This document shows positions 1-7,713 of a stretch of 64,000 nt of DNA, one piece after another. The position numbers were made by a program, and so were the translations under genes. The notes under the pieces are model-generated. The model did not search any database. It was given only the letters and a program-made list of their open reading frames with translations, and was not told the DNA's origin. Within the stretch, counting starts at the first letter, position 1, and each line of letters opens with the position of its first letter. Origin of the DNA: Variovorax paradoxus EPS (GTDB taxonomy: Bacteria; Pseudomonadota; Gammaproteobacteria; Burkholderiales; Burkholderiaceae_C). The stretch lies in contig NC_014931.1 of assembly GCF_000184745.1 (NCBI RefSeq), forward strand, positions 992,001 to 1,056,000, read 5' to 3'.

Positions 1-402
1 GGGCAGTCCCAGCTTGGCCGTGGGCGAGGCGATGCGGTAGTGCGCCGAGAGCGCCACTTCGAGACCGCCGCCGAGCGCGGCGCCGTGGATGGCGGCGACG
101 ACCGGCTTCGTGCAGTTCTCGATCGCAAGGCACGCCTCGGGCAGCGACGGTGCCTGCGGCGGCTTGCCGAATTCGCGGATGTCCGCGCCCGCGATGAAGT
201 TGCGGCCGGCGCCGACGATCAGCACCGCCCTGGCAGCGCTGTCCGCCTCGGCCGCGGCGATGGCGGCCACGAGGCCGCGGCGCACATCCACGCCCAGGGC
301 GTTGACGGGCGGGTTGTCGATGGTCACCACGAACACGTCGCCAAGACGTTCGAAGGTGACGGGACCGGAGGACGTGGAGGGGCTCGGAGTGGTGGTGGCC
401 AT
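1..402 (-). CDS. Enoyl-CoA hydratase/isomerase-domain protein, 5' part only
   Basis: Only the N-terminal 134 codons are inside the window; the gene runs off the left edge. The translation has a crotonase-fold start: a strand ending in NPPVNALG, the CoA-binding stretch [12 protein letters not shown] (about residues 64-75), and the oxyanion-hole glycine turn [10 protein letters not shown] (about 109-118). This order is typical of the hydratase half of multifunctional fatty-acid oxidation proteins (hydratase plus 3-hydroxyacyl-CoA dehydrogenase), which hydrate trans-2-enoyl-CoA in beta-oxidation. Whether the dehydrogenase half follows cannot be seen. It starts at ATG and is divergent from the LysR gene at 560, which is therefore a candidate regulator. 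A single-domain hydratase remains possible. Confidence 0.85.
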   Translation of the reverse strand, partial: MATTTPSPSTSSGPVTFERLGDVFVVTIDNPPVNALGVDVRRGLVAAIAAAEADSAARAVLIVGAGRNFIAGADIREFGKPPQAPSLPEACLAIENCTKPVVAAIHGAALGGGLEVALSAHYRIASPTAKLGLP

Positions 403-521
403 GTGCTTGTCTCTTGCGTTGGCGGGCCCTCGACGCGGATGCATTCGCGAGGGGCCCGAGGCTCTGGGGGTGAACCCCGCATTCTTGGCCCGCATTGCGG
501 CTTTGACAATTGCATAGACGG

Positions 522-536
522 TTGACAGACTGTCAA
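522..536. promoter_or_regulatory. Perfect dyad in the divergent promoter, probable LysR-type operator
   Basis: TTGACAG-A-CTGTCAA has 7-bp arms around one base. It lies 24 bp upstream of the LysR start codon in the 157-bp region shared with the divergent crotonase gene. Related TTTGACA/TTTTGACA half-sites lie at 502-508 and about 542-548. LysR-type regulators bind T-N11-A dyads in such divergent promoters, so an autoregulatory operator is the likeliest reading; one arm could also serve as a -35 element. Confidence 0.55.
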
Positions 537-559
537 AGGATTTTTGACACAATCGTTAA

Positions 560-1480
560 ATGGACCTTCAATCGCTCACCCTGCTGGTGGAAATCCTTGA
601 CGCCGGCAACCTGAGCGCCGCGGCGCGCCGGCTCAAGATGAGCCGCGCCAACGTCAGCTACCACCTGAACCAACTGGAGCGCTCGGTCGGCGCGCAGCTC
701 GTGCGGCGCACCACCCGGCGCGCCGAGCCGACCGAAATCGGCCTCAGGCTCTACCAGCATGGGGTGGCCATCCAGACCGAGCTGCTGGCCGCGCGCGAAT
801 CGGTCACCACGCTGGGCGAAGGCCTGCAGGGCCGCGTGCGGCTGAGCGTGCCCAGCGGCTATGGGCAACTGGTCATGGCCGACTGGCTGATCGACTTCAA
901 GCGCCAGTACCCCGGCATCGTGCTGGACGTGGTGTTCGAGAACCGCATCGAGGACTTGCTGCGCGACGAGGTCGACATCGCGGTGCGCGTGATTCCCGAA
1001 CCGCCGCAGAACCTGGTGGCGCGCGACCTCGGGCCGGTGCGCTACGTGGCGTGCGCCTCACGCGACTACGCGGAAAAACATCCGCTGCCCGTGCAACTGG
1101 ACGAATTGCAGGGCGCGCCGGTGGTCACCGCCGCGGTCATCGGCCGGCAGCTTCGCGTATCGGCTTATCAGGGAGAAACGCGGCGCGAGGTGATCCTGGA
1201 GCCGACGCTGATTTCAGAGAATTTTCTGTTCCTGCGCCAGGCGATCCTGGCCGGCCTGGGTATCGGCCTCGTGCCCGACTACGTGGTGCAGGAAGACGTG
1301 CGCAAGGGCGAGGTGCTGACCACGCTGGACGACTGGCGCCTCAGCATCTTCGGCACGCAGATGTTCATGCTCTACATGCCGAACCGGCAGCACACGCGCG
1401 CGATCCGCACTTTCATCGACTTCATCCTGGAGCGGGCACGGGCGGCCGGCGCGCCGCCGGGCGATCAGTCGCAGCGGTAG
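560..1480 (+). CDS. LysR family transcriptional regulator
   Basis: This 306-residue protein has the usual LysR length and layout. A winged helix-turn-helix fills residues 1-60 (NLSAAARRLKMSRANVSYHL is the helix-turn-helix), and a periplasmic-binding-like effector domain spans about 90-295. The ATG is the first residue of the conserved MDLQSLTLL start and sits just downstream of a dyad at 522-536. The gene is divergent from the beta-oxidation gene at 1-402, a classical arrangement of a LysR activator with its target, but no effector can be named from sequence. Its 3' end overlaps the convergent small lipoprotein gene by 16 bp. Confidence 0.93.
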   Translation: MDLQSLTLLVEILDAGNLSAAARRLKMSRANVSYHLNQLERSVGAQLVRRTTRRAEPTEIGLRLYQHGVAIQTELLAARESVTTLGEGLQGRVRLSVPSGYGQLVMADWLIDFKRQYPGIVLDVVFENRIEDLLRDEVDIAVRVIPEPPQNLVARDLGPVRYVACASRDYAEKHPLPVQLDELQGAPVVTAAVIGRQLRVSAYQGETRREVILEPTLISENFLFLRQAILAGLGIGLVPDYVVQEDVRKGEVLTTLDDWRLSIFGTQMFMLYMPNRQHTRAIRTFIDFILERARAAGAPPGDQSQR

Positions 1481-1704
1481 ATCACTTCCCCGGCGGGGAC
1501 CTGCGCGGCCGGGATTTCCGAGCCTGCAGCGCTCAGGAAGCGCATCGGCGCACCGAAATTGCGGCAGTAGTTTTCCGCGTCCTGCGCGCTGGGCGACTTG
1601 AGCACGCCGTCGTTGAGAAAGGTGACGCGGGGCGCGGGACGCGACACGCATCCTGCGGCCAGGGCGGTGGCGACGAGAGCAAAAAGGGCGGTGAAGCGGC
1701 GCAT
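1465..1704 (-). CDS. Small putative lipoprotein, 79 residues
   Basis: I do not recognise a family. The protein begins MRRFTALFALVATALAAGC, a charged n-region, a hydrophobic core and a lipobox (LAAGC, Cys19), so it is probably lipidated and exported. The remaining 60 residues contain only one short motif-like stretch (AENYCRNFGAPMRFL) and two cysteines that could form a disulfide. The internal start was chosen because the signal peptide begins there; an in-frame ATG further upstream would place 41 unrelated residues before it. It converges on and overlaps the LysR gene end. Confidence 0.65.
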   Translation of the reverse strand: MRRFTALFALVATALAAGCVSRPAPRVTFLNDGVLKSPSAQDAENYCRNFGAPMRFLSAAGSEIPAAQVPAGEVIYRCD

Positions 1705-1756
1705 CGTGAACGCGCATCGCTGCGCGCAGTGGTGGAAAGAAAAGAAGTGCGCGACT

Positions 1757-2311
1757 TTAGCGGCTGTAGAGCCCCACCACGCTCTGCCCGCCCAGCGCGT
1801 GCCCCTTGAGCGCCGCGAGCAGCGCATCGCGCGTGAGCCCGGCCGGCAACGCGCCTGGCGCGAGGTCGGATGCGACCACCGTCAGCACGTAGTGGTGCGG
1901 ATGGTCCCCGACCGGCGGGCACATGCCGCGGTAGGCCGTCGCGCCCGCCACGTTCGTGCCCACGGTGAAGCCGCCCGTCTCGTTCGCCTTGAGCTGGCCG
2001 CGCTCGGCCGGGATGTTGTAGGCCACCCAGTGCGAGACGCCCAGGCCCATCGCGCCGTCCGGATCGGACAGCAGCACCGCGACCGACTTCGCCTTGGCGG
2101 GCAACTGCGTCCAGGCCACGGGCATCGAGACGTTCTTGCCGCCGCAGTCGCCGACACCGGCGTGCTCGGCGGGAATGGTGCCGTTGTCGGCGAAGGCGGT
2201 GGAGGTGACCTTCATGCCGGTGGGCGCCTTGCCGCCGGTGGCGGGTGCCACGGCGCTGCAACCCGAGAGAAGCGCCGCAAGTGAAATGGCGGAGATGGAG
2301 AGGGTGTGCAT
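1757..2311 (-). CDS. YbhB/YbcL family Raf kinase inhibitor-like protein, exported
   Basis: 184 residues of the phosphatidylethanolamine-binding-protein fold. Motifs of the bacterial YbhB/YbcL group are present: LSDPDGAMGLGVSHWVAYNIP (the DPD anion-site loop and HW), then YRGMCPPVGDHPHHY with the ligand-pocket GDHPHHY, and a terminal GLYSR. An N-terminal signal ends in a lipobox (SGC, Cys18), so this copy is probably a periplasmic lipoprotein. Biochemical role in bacteria is undefined. The start is set at the signal peptide ATG; a longer upstream frame only extends into the next gene. It lies 26 bp downstream of the Rieske gene on the same strand. Confidence 0.88.
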   Translation of the reverse strand: MHTLSISAISLAALLSGCSAVAPATGGKAPTGMKVTSTAFADNGTIPAEHAGVGDCGGKNVSMPVAWTQLPAKAKSVAVLLSDPDGAMGLGVSHWVAYNIPAERGQLKANETGGFTVGTNVAGATAYRGMCPPVGDHPHHYVLTVVASDLAPGALPAGLTRDALLAALKGHALGGQSVVGLYSR

Positions 2312-2337
2312 GTGTTTTCCAGGGTAGTTGTTGTCGA

Positions 2338-2688
2338 TCAATCGGTGAGCCACACGTGGCCCTCTTCGTCTTCGCGCAGCGCCACGGGCGTGAGCCGCGC
2401 GCCGCGGCAGGGGCCGCCGACGCACTTGCCGGTGTCCGGCTCGAAGATCGCGCCGTGCCGCGCGCACATCAAAAAGCGGCCCGAGCTTTCGAGGATCTGG
2501 CCCTCGAAGTCGAGCGGGCCGCCCGCGTGCGGACATTGGTTGAGGTAGCCGTGCACGCCGCCGTGCCACCGGACCGCGAAGGCGGGTGTGCCGTCGGGCG
2601 CAGTGAACGTGGCAGCCAGGCCGCCGTCGGCGAGCTTCGAGGAAATCAGGCGCGGGGCCGCGGCGTCGCGTGGGGGAGAAAGCGTCAT
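2338..2688 (-). CDS. Rieske [2Fe-2S] domain protein
   Basis: A 116-residue, single-domain Rieske protein. The two cluster-binding motifs are C-P-H (in NQCPHAGG) and C-x2-H (in LMCARHGAIF), separated by 20 residues, slightly longer than in many ferredoxin-type Rieske proteins; the second is followed by the usual FEPDTGKCVGGPC turn. No membrane segment or signal is visible, so a cytoplasmic electron carrier or accessory ferredoxin is likely. No oxygenase is adjacent, so the partner is unknown. The start MTLSPP was chosen because the upstream in-frame extension overlaps the SOS promoter of the divergent repair operon. Confidence 0.85.
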   Translation of the reverse strand: MTLSPPRDAAAPRLISSKLADGGLAATFTAPDGTPAFAVRWHGGVHGYLNQCPHAGGPLDFEGQILESSGRFLMCARHGAIFEPDTGKCVGGPCRGARLTPVALREDEEGHVWLTD

Positions 2689-2772
2689 CGGCGCCGAGCG
2701 TAGCCGAGGCCCTCGCGCCGGGCAATGCAACGCGGCCAGCTTGCGCCTTCTTCCGACATGGGTTCTCGAAAA

Positions 2773-2788
2773 CTGTATATTCATACAG
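2773..2788. promoter_or_regulatory. LexA (SOS) box
   Basis: CTGTATATTCATACAG matches the CTGT-N8-ACAG LexA consensus known from gamma- and betaproteobacteria, with an AT-rich centre in otherwise very GC-rich DNA. It ends 22 bp upstream of the GTG start of the radical-SAM gene and would cover its promoter. The divergent Rieske gene starts 85 bp to the left. Confidence 0.85.
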
Positions 2789-2810
2789 TATTTTCCAGCT
2801 CAGCAAAACC

Positions 2811-4070
2811 GTGGATATCCAGCGCAAACTCGCCATCCTTGCGGACGCCGCCAAGTACGACGCCTCGTGCGCGTCCAGCGGCTCGCAGCCGCGCGACTCG
2901 CTCGGCGGCCGCGGCATCGGTTCGACCGAGGGCGCCGGCATCTGCCACAGCTACGCGCCCGACGGCCGCTGCATCTCGCTCCTGAAGGTGCTGCTTACCA
3001 ACCACTGCCAGTACGACTGCCTCTATTGCGTCAACCGCGCGTCGAGCAATGTGCCGCGCGCGCGTTTCCGCGTCGAGGAAGTGGTGCAGCTCACGCTCGA
3101 CTTCTACCGCCGCAACTGCATCGAAGGCCTGTTTCTCTCCAGCGGGATCATCAAGTCGCCCGACCACACGATGGAGCAGGTGGTCGAGGTGGCGCGCCAG
3201 CTGCGCGAAGACCACGACTTTCGCGGCTACATCCACCTGAAGACCATTCCCGACGCCAGCGACGAACTCATCGCCCGCGCCGGTCGTTATGCCGACCGGC
3301 TCAGCATCAATGTCGAGATGCCCACCACCGAAGGCCTGCAGGCGCTCGCGCCCGAGAAGGACGAGAGCGCGATCCGCCGTTCGATGGCGCGGCTGCGGCT
3401 GCGCATCGACGACACGCGCGAGGAGGCGCGCCGCGTGGTGCCGATCCGCGCGCTTCCCGGTGCGGCGCCCACCGCCGCGAAGCCGCCGCCCTTCGCGCCC
3501 GCGGGCCAGAGCACGCAGATGATCGTGGGCGCCGACGCCACCGACGACCGCCACATCCTCGCCGCGAGCGCCACGCTCTACGGCGCCTACAAGTTGAAGC
3601 GCGTCTATTACTCGGCCTTCAGCCCCATCCCCGATGCGGCGCGCGCGCTGCCGCTGGTCGCGCCGCCGCTCATGCGCGAGCACCGGCTCTACCAGGCCGA
3701 CTGGCTCATGCGCTTCTACGGCTTCGAGCACCAGGAAATCGTGGCCGCGCCCGATGGCCTGCTGCGGCTCGACGTCGATCCCAAGATGGCCTGGGCGCTC
3801 GCGCATGCCGAGCGTTTTCCGGTCGACCTGAACCACGCGCCGCGCGAGATGCTGCTGCGCGTGCCGGGCCTGGGCGTGAAGGCGGTCGAGCGGCTGCTGC
3901 AGGCGCGGCGCGTGCGCCGGGTGCGCGCGGACGACCTGCGGCGGCTGCATGTGCCGGCGCGCAAGGTGCTGCCGTTCGTGGTGGCGGATGGGCACCGGCC
4001 CGCGGCGGGTGCGATGGCGGCGGCGGTACCGGCGCCTGCCGCGCAACCGACGCAAGCCGCATTGTTCTGA
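2811..4070 (+). CDS. Putative DNA modification/repair radical SAM protein (UDG-linked family)
   Basis: 419 residues. The [4Fe-4S]/SAM cysteines are the canonical CX3CX2C: C66, C70 and C73 in NHCQYDCLYCVNR. Opening residues DIQRKLAILADAAKYDASC and the C-terminal helix-hairpin-helix (about 338-378, LLRVPGLGVKAVERLL), a DNA-binding element, match the radical-SAM family that co-occurs with a UDG-like partner. The chemistry is unknown in the family. The GTG at 2811 was chosen because conserved sequence begins there and any earlier start would lie across the LexA box. The UdgX gene follows 11 bp downstream, so the two form an SOS-controlled repair operon by inference. Confidence 0.9.
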   Translation: MDIQRKLAILADAAKYDASCASSGSQPRDSLGGRGIGSTEGAGICHSYAPDGRCISLLKVLLTNHCQYDCLYCVNRASSNVPRARFRVEEVVQLTLDFYRRNCIEGLFLSSGIIKSPDHTMEQVVEVARQLREDHDFRGYIHLKTIPDASDELIARAGRYADRLSINVEMPTTEGLQALAPEKDESAIRRSMARLRLRIDDTREEARRVVPIRALPGAAPTAAKPPPFAPAGQSTQMIVGADATDDRHILAASATLYGAYKLKRVYYSAFSPIPDAARALPLVAPPLMREHRLYQADWLMRFYGFEHQEIVAAPDGLLRLDVDPKMAWALAHAERFPVDLNHAPREMLLRVPGLGVKAVERLLQARRVRRVRADDLRRLHVPARKVLPFVVADGHRPAAGAMAAAVPAPAAQPTQAALF

Positions 4071-4081
4071 GCGGGCCTCCG

Positions 4082-5527
4082 ATGCACGTGCGGCTCGACA
4101 ACCCGATCGATCTCGACGCCTTCCGCCATCACGCGCGGCAACTGCTGGCCGGGGGCGTTCCGCCGGAGCAGGTCGAATGGAATGGGGAGCGGGTTGCCGG
4201 TCTGTTCGACGAGACGAACGACGCAGCGCCAACACCGCTCATCGCGGGCGCGCCGCATGCCGTGCCCGCCGCCTTCGTCGCGCTGTGCGGCGACGTCATC
4301 CTGCATCGCGACCCGCAGCGCTTCGCCCTGATGTACCGCCTGCTGTGGCGCCTCGCGCACGAGCCCTCGCTGCGGCACGACCCGCTCGATGCCGACATGA
4401 TGCAGGCGCAGCTGATGGCCAAGGCCGTGCACCGCGACATCCACAAGATGCGCGCCTTCGTGCGCTTCACCCGTGTCATGGGCGACGACGGGCTCGAGCG
4501 CCACGTCGCCTGGTTCGAGCCCGACCACCACATCGTCGAGGCCAACGCGCCGTTCTTCGCGCGCCGCTTCGCGCAGATGCGCTGGGCCATCCTCACGCCC
4601 GAGCGTTGTGTCGAATGGAACGGCGAGGCGCTGGCTTTCCGCGACGGCGCCGACCGCCGCGAGAAGCCGCCGCCCGACGCGGGCGAGCAGCTCTGGCTCA
4701 CTTACTACGAGCACATCTTCAACCCCGCGCGCCTGAAGGTCGCGATGATGCGGCGCGAGATGCCGCGCCGTTACTGGCACAACCTGCCCGAGGCCGCGCT
4801 GATCCAGCCGCTCACGGACGCGGCCGAGGCGCGCAGCCAATCGATGATCGATGCGCCACCGACGGCGGCGCGGCGCATCCGCGCGCCCATTGCGCTGCAT
4901 GTGCGGCCGGCCGAGGGCGTGGCGCCTGCCGACCTGGGCGAGTTGCGCGCGGCAGCGCACGCCTGCCGCGCTTGCCCCATCGGCGCGCTCGCCACGCAGG
5001 CCGTGTGCGGCGAGGGGCCGCTGGCGCCGCAACACATGCTCGTCGGCGAACAACCCGGCGACCAGGAAGACCTCATGGGCCGCCCTTTCGTCGGCCCGGC
5101 CGGCCAGTTGCTCGACCGCGCGATGGCGCAACTGGGCTGGGCGCGCGACAGCGTGTACCTCGCCAACGCCGTCAAGCATTTCAAGTACGAGCTGCGCGGC
5201 AAGCGCCGCATCCACAAGACCGCGGCGCAGCGCGAAGCCGACGCCTGCGCGCACTGGCTCGACAGCGAGATATCGCTCGTGAGGCCTGAAGGACTGGTGG
5301 CGCTAGGCGCCACGGCGGCGCGTGCCTTGCTGGGCCGGCCGGTGGCGGTGCAGGCCGAGCGCGGGGCGTGGCTGCACGAGCGCAGCGACGGCAGACCGGT
5401 GTTCGTCACCCTGCATCCTTCCGCGCTGCTGAGGCTCGCGGACGGGGAGCGCGTCGCGGCTTATGCCCGCTGGCTGGACGACCTCGAACGCGCGCGCGGC
5501 ACGGTTTCTGCTGCAATCGCGGCATGA
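4082..5527 (+). CDS. UdgX family uracil-DNA glycosylase with N-terminal SAM-partner domain
   Basis: 481 residues in two parts. Residues 1 to about 270 resemble the domain always found beside the radical-SAM partner. The C-terminal part (about 285-481) is a family-4-like uracil-DNA glycosylase: cysteines in CRACPIGALATQAVC for the iron-sulfur cluster, active-site motif GEQPGDQEDLMGRPFVGPAG (from about 322), and the loop GKRRIHKT (about 373-380). That RRIH loop is the UdgX hallmark; in Mycobacterium UdgX its histidine becomes covalently bound to DNA at the uracil site. It follows the radical-SAM gene closely and overlaps allA by an ATGA. Confidence 0.9.
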   Translation: MHVRLDNPIDLDAFRHHARQLLAGGVPPEQVEWNGERVAGLFDETNDAAPTPLIAGAPHAVPAAFVALCGDVILHRDPQRFALMYRLLWRLAHEPSLRHDPLDADMMQAQLMAKAVHRDIHKMRAFVRFTRVMGDDGLERHVAWFEPDHHIVEANAPFFARRFAQMRWAILTPERCVEWNGEALAFRDGADRREKPPPDAGEQLWLTYYEHIFNPARLKVAMMRREMPRRYWHNLPEAALIQPLTDAAEARSQSMIDAPPTAARRIRAPIALHVRPAEGVAPADLGELRAAAHACRACPIGALATQAVCGEGPLAPQHMLVGEQPGDQEDLMGRPFVGPAGQLLDRAMAQLGWARDSVYLANAVKHFKYELRGKRRIHKTAAQREADACAHWLDSEISLVRPEGLVALGATAARALLGRPVAVQAERGAWLHERSDGRPVFVTLHPSALLRLADGERVAAYARWLDDLERARGTVSAAIAA

Positions 5528-6048
5528 ATGCCGAATCGCCCCTTGCAGCGCCGCTCGTTGCGCAACCGCTCACATCCACGGCCTTTGCGCCCTTCGGCAC
5601 GGTGATCGAGGCTCCGACCGGCGAAGGCCGCCCGATCAACGGCGGCAACGCACGGCGCTTCGACCTGCTCGGCGATCTGCAACTCGATGCCGACGGCGGC
5701 CGGCCGATGCTCGCGCTGTTCCGCGCGCAGGCGCGAAGCTTTCCGCACGAGGTCACGGAGATGGAGCGGCATGCGCTCGGCAGCCAGGCTTTCGTTCCGC
5801 TGGGCGAGCGGCGCTTCGTGATCGTGGTGGCGCGCGCGGGCGATGCGCCGGTGTCGCACCGCGATCTCGCGGCCTTCGTGACCGATGGGCATCAAGGCGT
5901 GGTGCTCGCGCCCGGCACCTGGCACCACGCACTGCTCGCGGTCGATGTGGGGGACTTCGTGGTGATCGAGCGGGCGGCGGCTGCGGTCGACTGCGATGTC
6001 TGCTGGCTGCAGGAGCCGCTGCGCGTCGTGGCTGCCGCGTCGCGCTGA
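5524..6048 (+). CDS. allA: Ureidoglycolate lyase
   Basis: 174 residues, close to the usual AllA length. Family features are the opening APFGTVIE, the stretch NGGNARRFD, and the late motif LAPGTWHHALLAV carrying conserved metal/substrate histidines. The enzyme splits ureidoglycolate into glyoxylate and urea at the end of purine (allantoin) catabolism. The start overlaps the UdgX stop (ATGA), so it may be co-transcribed with the SOS pair although its function is unrelated; no other allantoin genes are in the window. Confidence 0.88.
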   Translation: MNAESPLAAPLVAQPLTSTAFAPFGTVIEAPTGEGRPINGGNARRFDLLGDLQLDADGGRPMLALFRAQARSFPHEVTEMERHALGSQAFVPLGERRFVIVVARAGDAPVSHRDLAAFVTDGHQGVVLAPGTWHHALLAVDVGDFVVIERAAAAVDCDVCWLQEPLRVVAAASR

Positions 6049-6429
6049 TCAGACAGGGCGCAGCTGGTCCGCGAGCGAGCGCGTCTTCTCGGTGACCGTG
6101 CTGCCGGTGTGCAGCGTGGTCTTGCGCTCGATGAGCATCAGGTGGCATTCCTCCTCGGCGACCGGGTTGTGCCGCACGCCCTTGGGCACGACGAACATCT
6201 CGCCCTCACCGAGCTCGACGGGGCCGGCTTCCATCTCGATGCGCAAACGGCCCTTGAGCACCATGAACAACTCGTCTTCGTTGTCATGGCTGTGCCAGGC
6301 GAGCGAGCCGTGGACCTTGGCGACCTTGATGTAGGCGTCGTCGACTTCTGCGACGACGCGCGGCGACCAGAACTCGGTGAGCGAGGCGGCGATTTCCTTG
6401 GGGGTGCTGACCTGGTGGGTGTTCGACAT
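6049..6429 (-). CDS. Cupin domain protein
   Basis: 126 residues, a single small cupin. The first metal motif is WHSHDNEDELFMVLKG (H, H, E and G in the usual spacing) and the second is centred on VPKGVRHNPVAEEE with a histidine. Such single cupins are often metal-dependent isomerases, dioxygenases or sensors; substrate is not predictable. It is the last gene of the minus-strand ABC transporter/amidase operon (77 bp after the amidase), and its stop abuts the convergent allA stop without any gap. Confidence 0.82.
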   Translation of the reverse strand: MSNTHQVSTPKEIAASLTEFWSPRVVAEVDDAYIKVAKVHGSLAWHSHDNEDELFMVLKGRLRIEMEAGPVELGEGEMFVVPKGVRHNPVAEEECHLMLIERKTTLHTGSTVTEKTRSLADQLRPV

Positions 6430-6506
6430 GAGGCTTCTGTGCAGGACGTGGGAGTGGCAGCCTACCCCAGGCCGCACGATCTCGCACGCCCTCGCACGCC
6501 CTCGCA

Positions 6507-7685
6507 CTAACCCGCGATGCGCTCGGCCAGCGCGATCAGCGACCGGTCCGACCCCGCCGGCCCCAGCAGCGAAATGCCCAGCGGCGCGCCATCGCGCGTG
6601 GCGAGCGGCATCGAGAGCTGCGGAAACCCCGCCAGCCCCGCGATGCACAAGAGGCGGATCGCGCGGTTGCGGTAATCCTCCATCGACGCCTCGCTGTCGC
6701 TGCGCAGCGGCGCGATGTCGGGCATGGTCGGCATCAGCAGCACGCCGTCGGTGCCCAGCAGGTTGGCCAGGTGCGCGCGGAACGCGGTGCGGAAAACCCG
6801 CGCGGTCGCCACCTGCGCATCGGTCACATCGCGCGACCACGCAAAGCGCTCGGCCACGCCGGGGCCGAGCGGCGGCGCGTAGCGCTCGATCAGCGGGCCG
6901 TCGGTGAGCCAGGCTTCGCGCGACTGCAGGTAGCGGAAGTGCCAGTACATCGCGTCGAAGGATTCCATCGCGACGGTCGTGCCCTTTGCCGGGCCGAGCA
7001 GGCTTTGCACGCGATCGGCCGCGTCTTGCAGCGCTTCGGCCGCGGCAGGCACGGCGAGCGCCCAGACATCGTCGGGCCGCAGCAGTCGCACACGTTCGGG
7101 CAAGGCCTGCGCATCCGCGCCGAGCAGCACATCGGCCACACGCGCGAAGGTGCCGATGTCGCGCGCGAACCAGCCGCAGGTGTCGAAGCTGGGCGCGAGG
7201 TCGAGCGCGCCTTCCAGGCTCACGCGGCCGTGCGTCGGGCGCAGGCCGTAGAGGCCGCAGTGGTTGGCCGGCGCGCGCACCGAGCCGCCGGTGTCGGTGC
7301 CGAGCGCAAAGTCGCACAGATTCGAGGACACGGCCGAGGCCGACCCCGACGACGAGCCGCCCGTGATGCGCAGCGGCGCGCCGCCGTTGGCCGGTGCGCC
7401 GAAGTGCGCGTTGTTGCCGTTCATCGAGAACGCGAGTTCGTCGGTCACGGTCTTGCCCGCGAAGCGCGCACCGGCATCGAGCAGCTTCTGCACCGTGGGC
7501 GCGGTGCGGGTCTTGATGCCCGACATCGCCAGCACGATCGGGTTGCCGCCGCCGGTCGGATAGCCGGCCACGTCGAACAGGTCCTTGGCGGCAAAGCTCA
7601 GGTCCGACAGCGGGCCGGTGCCGGCGCGCGCCACCGGCGCATCGGGGTACGGAACGAAGGCGTGGGCAGGGTCGTGCAATGGCAT
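6507..7685 (-). CDS. Amidase signature family hydrolase
   Basis: 392 residues. The Ser-cisSer-Lys triad is visible: Lys34 in FAAKDLFD, the cis-serine in TGGSSSGSAS (about 111-112) and the nucleophile Ser135 in DTGGSVRAPA. The protein is shorter than typical GatA (about 480), and no GatB/GatC is nearby, so a catabolic amidase is more likely than a tRNA amidotransferase. The ATG was chosen at MPLHDPAHAF; a longer frame upstream adds 36 residues with no family similarity. It lies 28 bp behind the ABC ATPase genes, suggesting that it hydrolyses an amide brought in by that transporter. Confidence 0.88.
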   Translation of the reverse strand: MPLHDPAHAFVPYPDAPVARAGTGPLSDLSFAAKDLFDVAGYPTGGGNPIVLAMSGIKTRTAPTVQKLLDAGARFAGKTVTDELAFSMNGNNAHFGAPANGGAPLRITGGSSSGSASAVSSNLCDFALGTDTGGSVRAPANHCGLYGLRPTHGRVSLEGALDLAPSFDTCGWFARDIGTFARVADVLLGADAQALPERVRLLRPDDVWALAVPAAAEALQDAADRVQSLLGPAKGTTVAMESFDAMYWHFRYLQSREAWLTDGPLIERYAPPLGPGVAERFAWSRDVTDAQVATARVFRTAFRAHLANLLGTDGVLLMPTMPDIAPLRSDSEASMEDYRNRAIRLLCIAGLAGFPQLSMPLATRDGAPLGISLLGPAGSDRSLIALAERIAG

Positions 7686-7713
7686 GGCAATGAGAGGCGT
7701 GAAGGAGGAAGAC

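Noticed and set aside
1757..2941. A 394-residue fusion of YbhB with upstream sequence
   Set aside because: The N-terminal 210 residues are low-complexity and antisense to the Rieske and radical-SAM genes; a signal peptide with lipobox starts internally.
2588..5527. A 979-residue UdgX protein starting before the LexA box
   Set aside because: The extra part is an out-of-frame reading of the radical-SAM gene; the ATG at 4082 is properly spaced after its stop.
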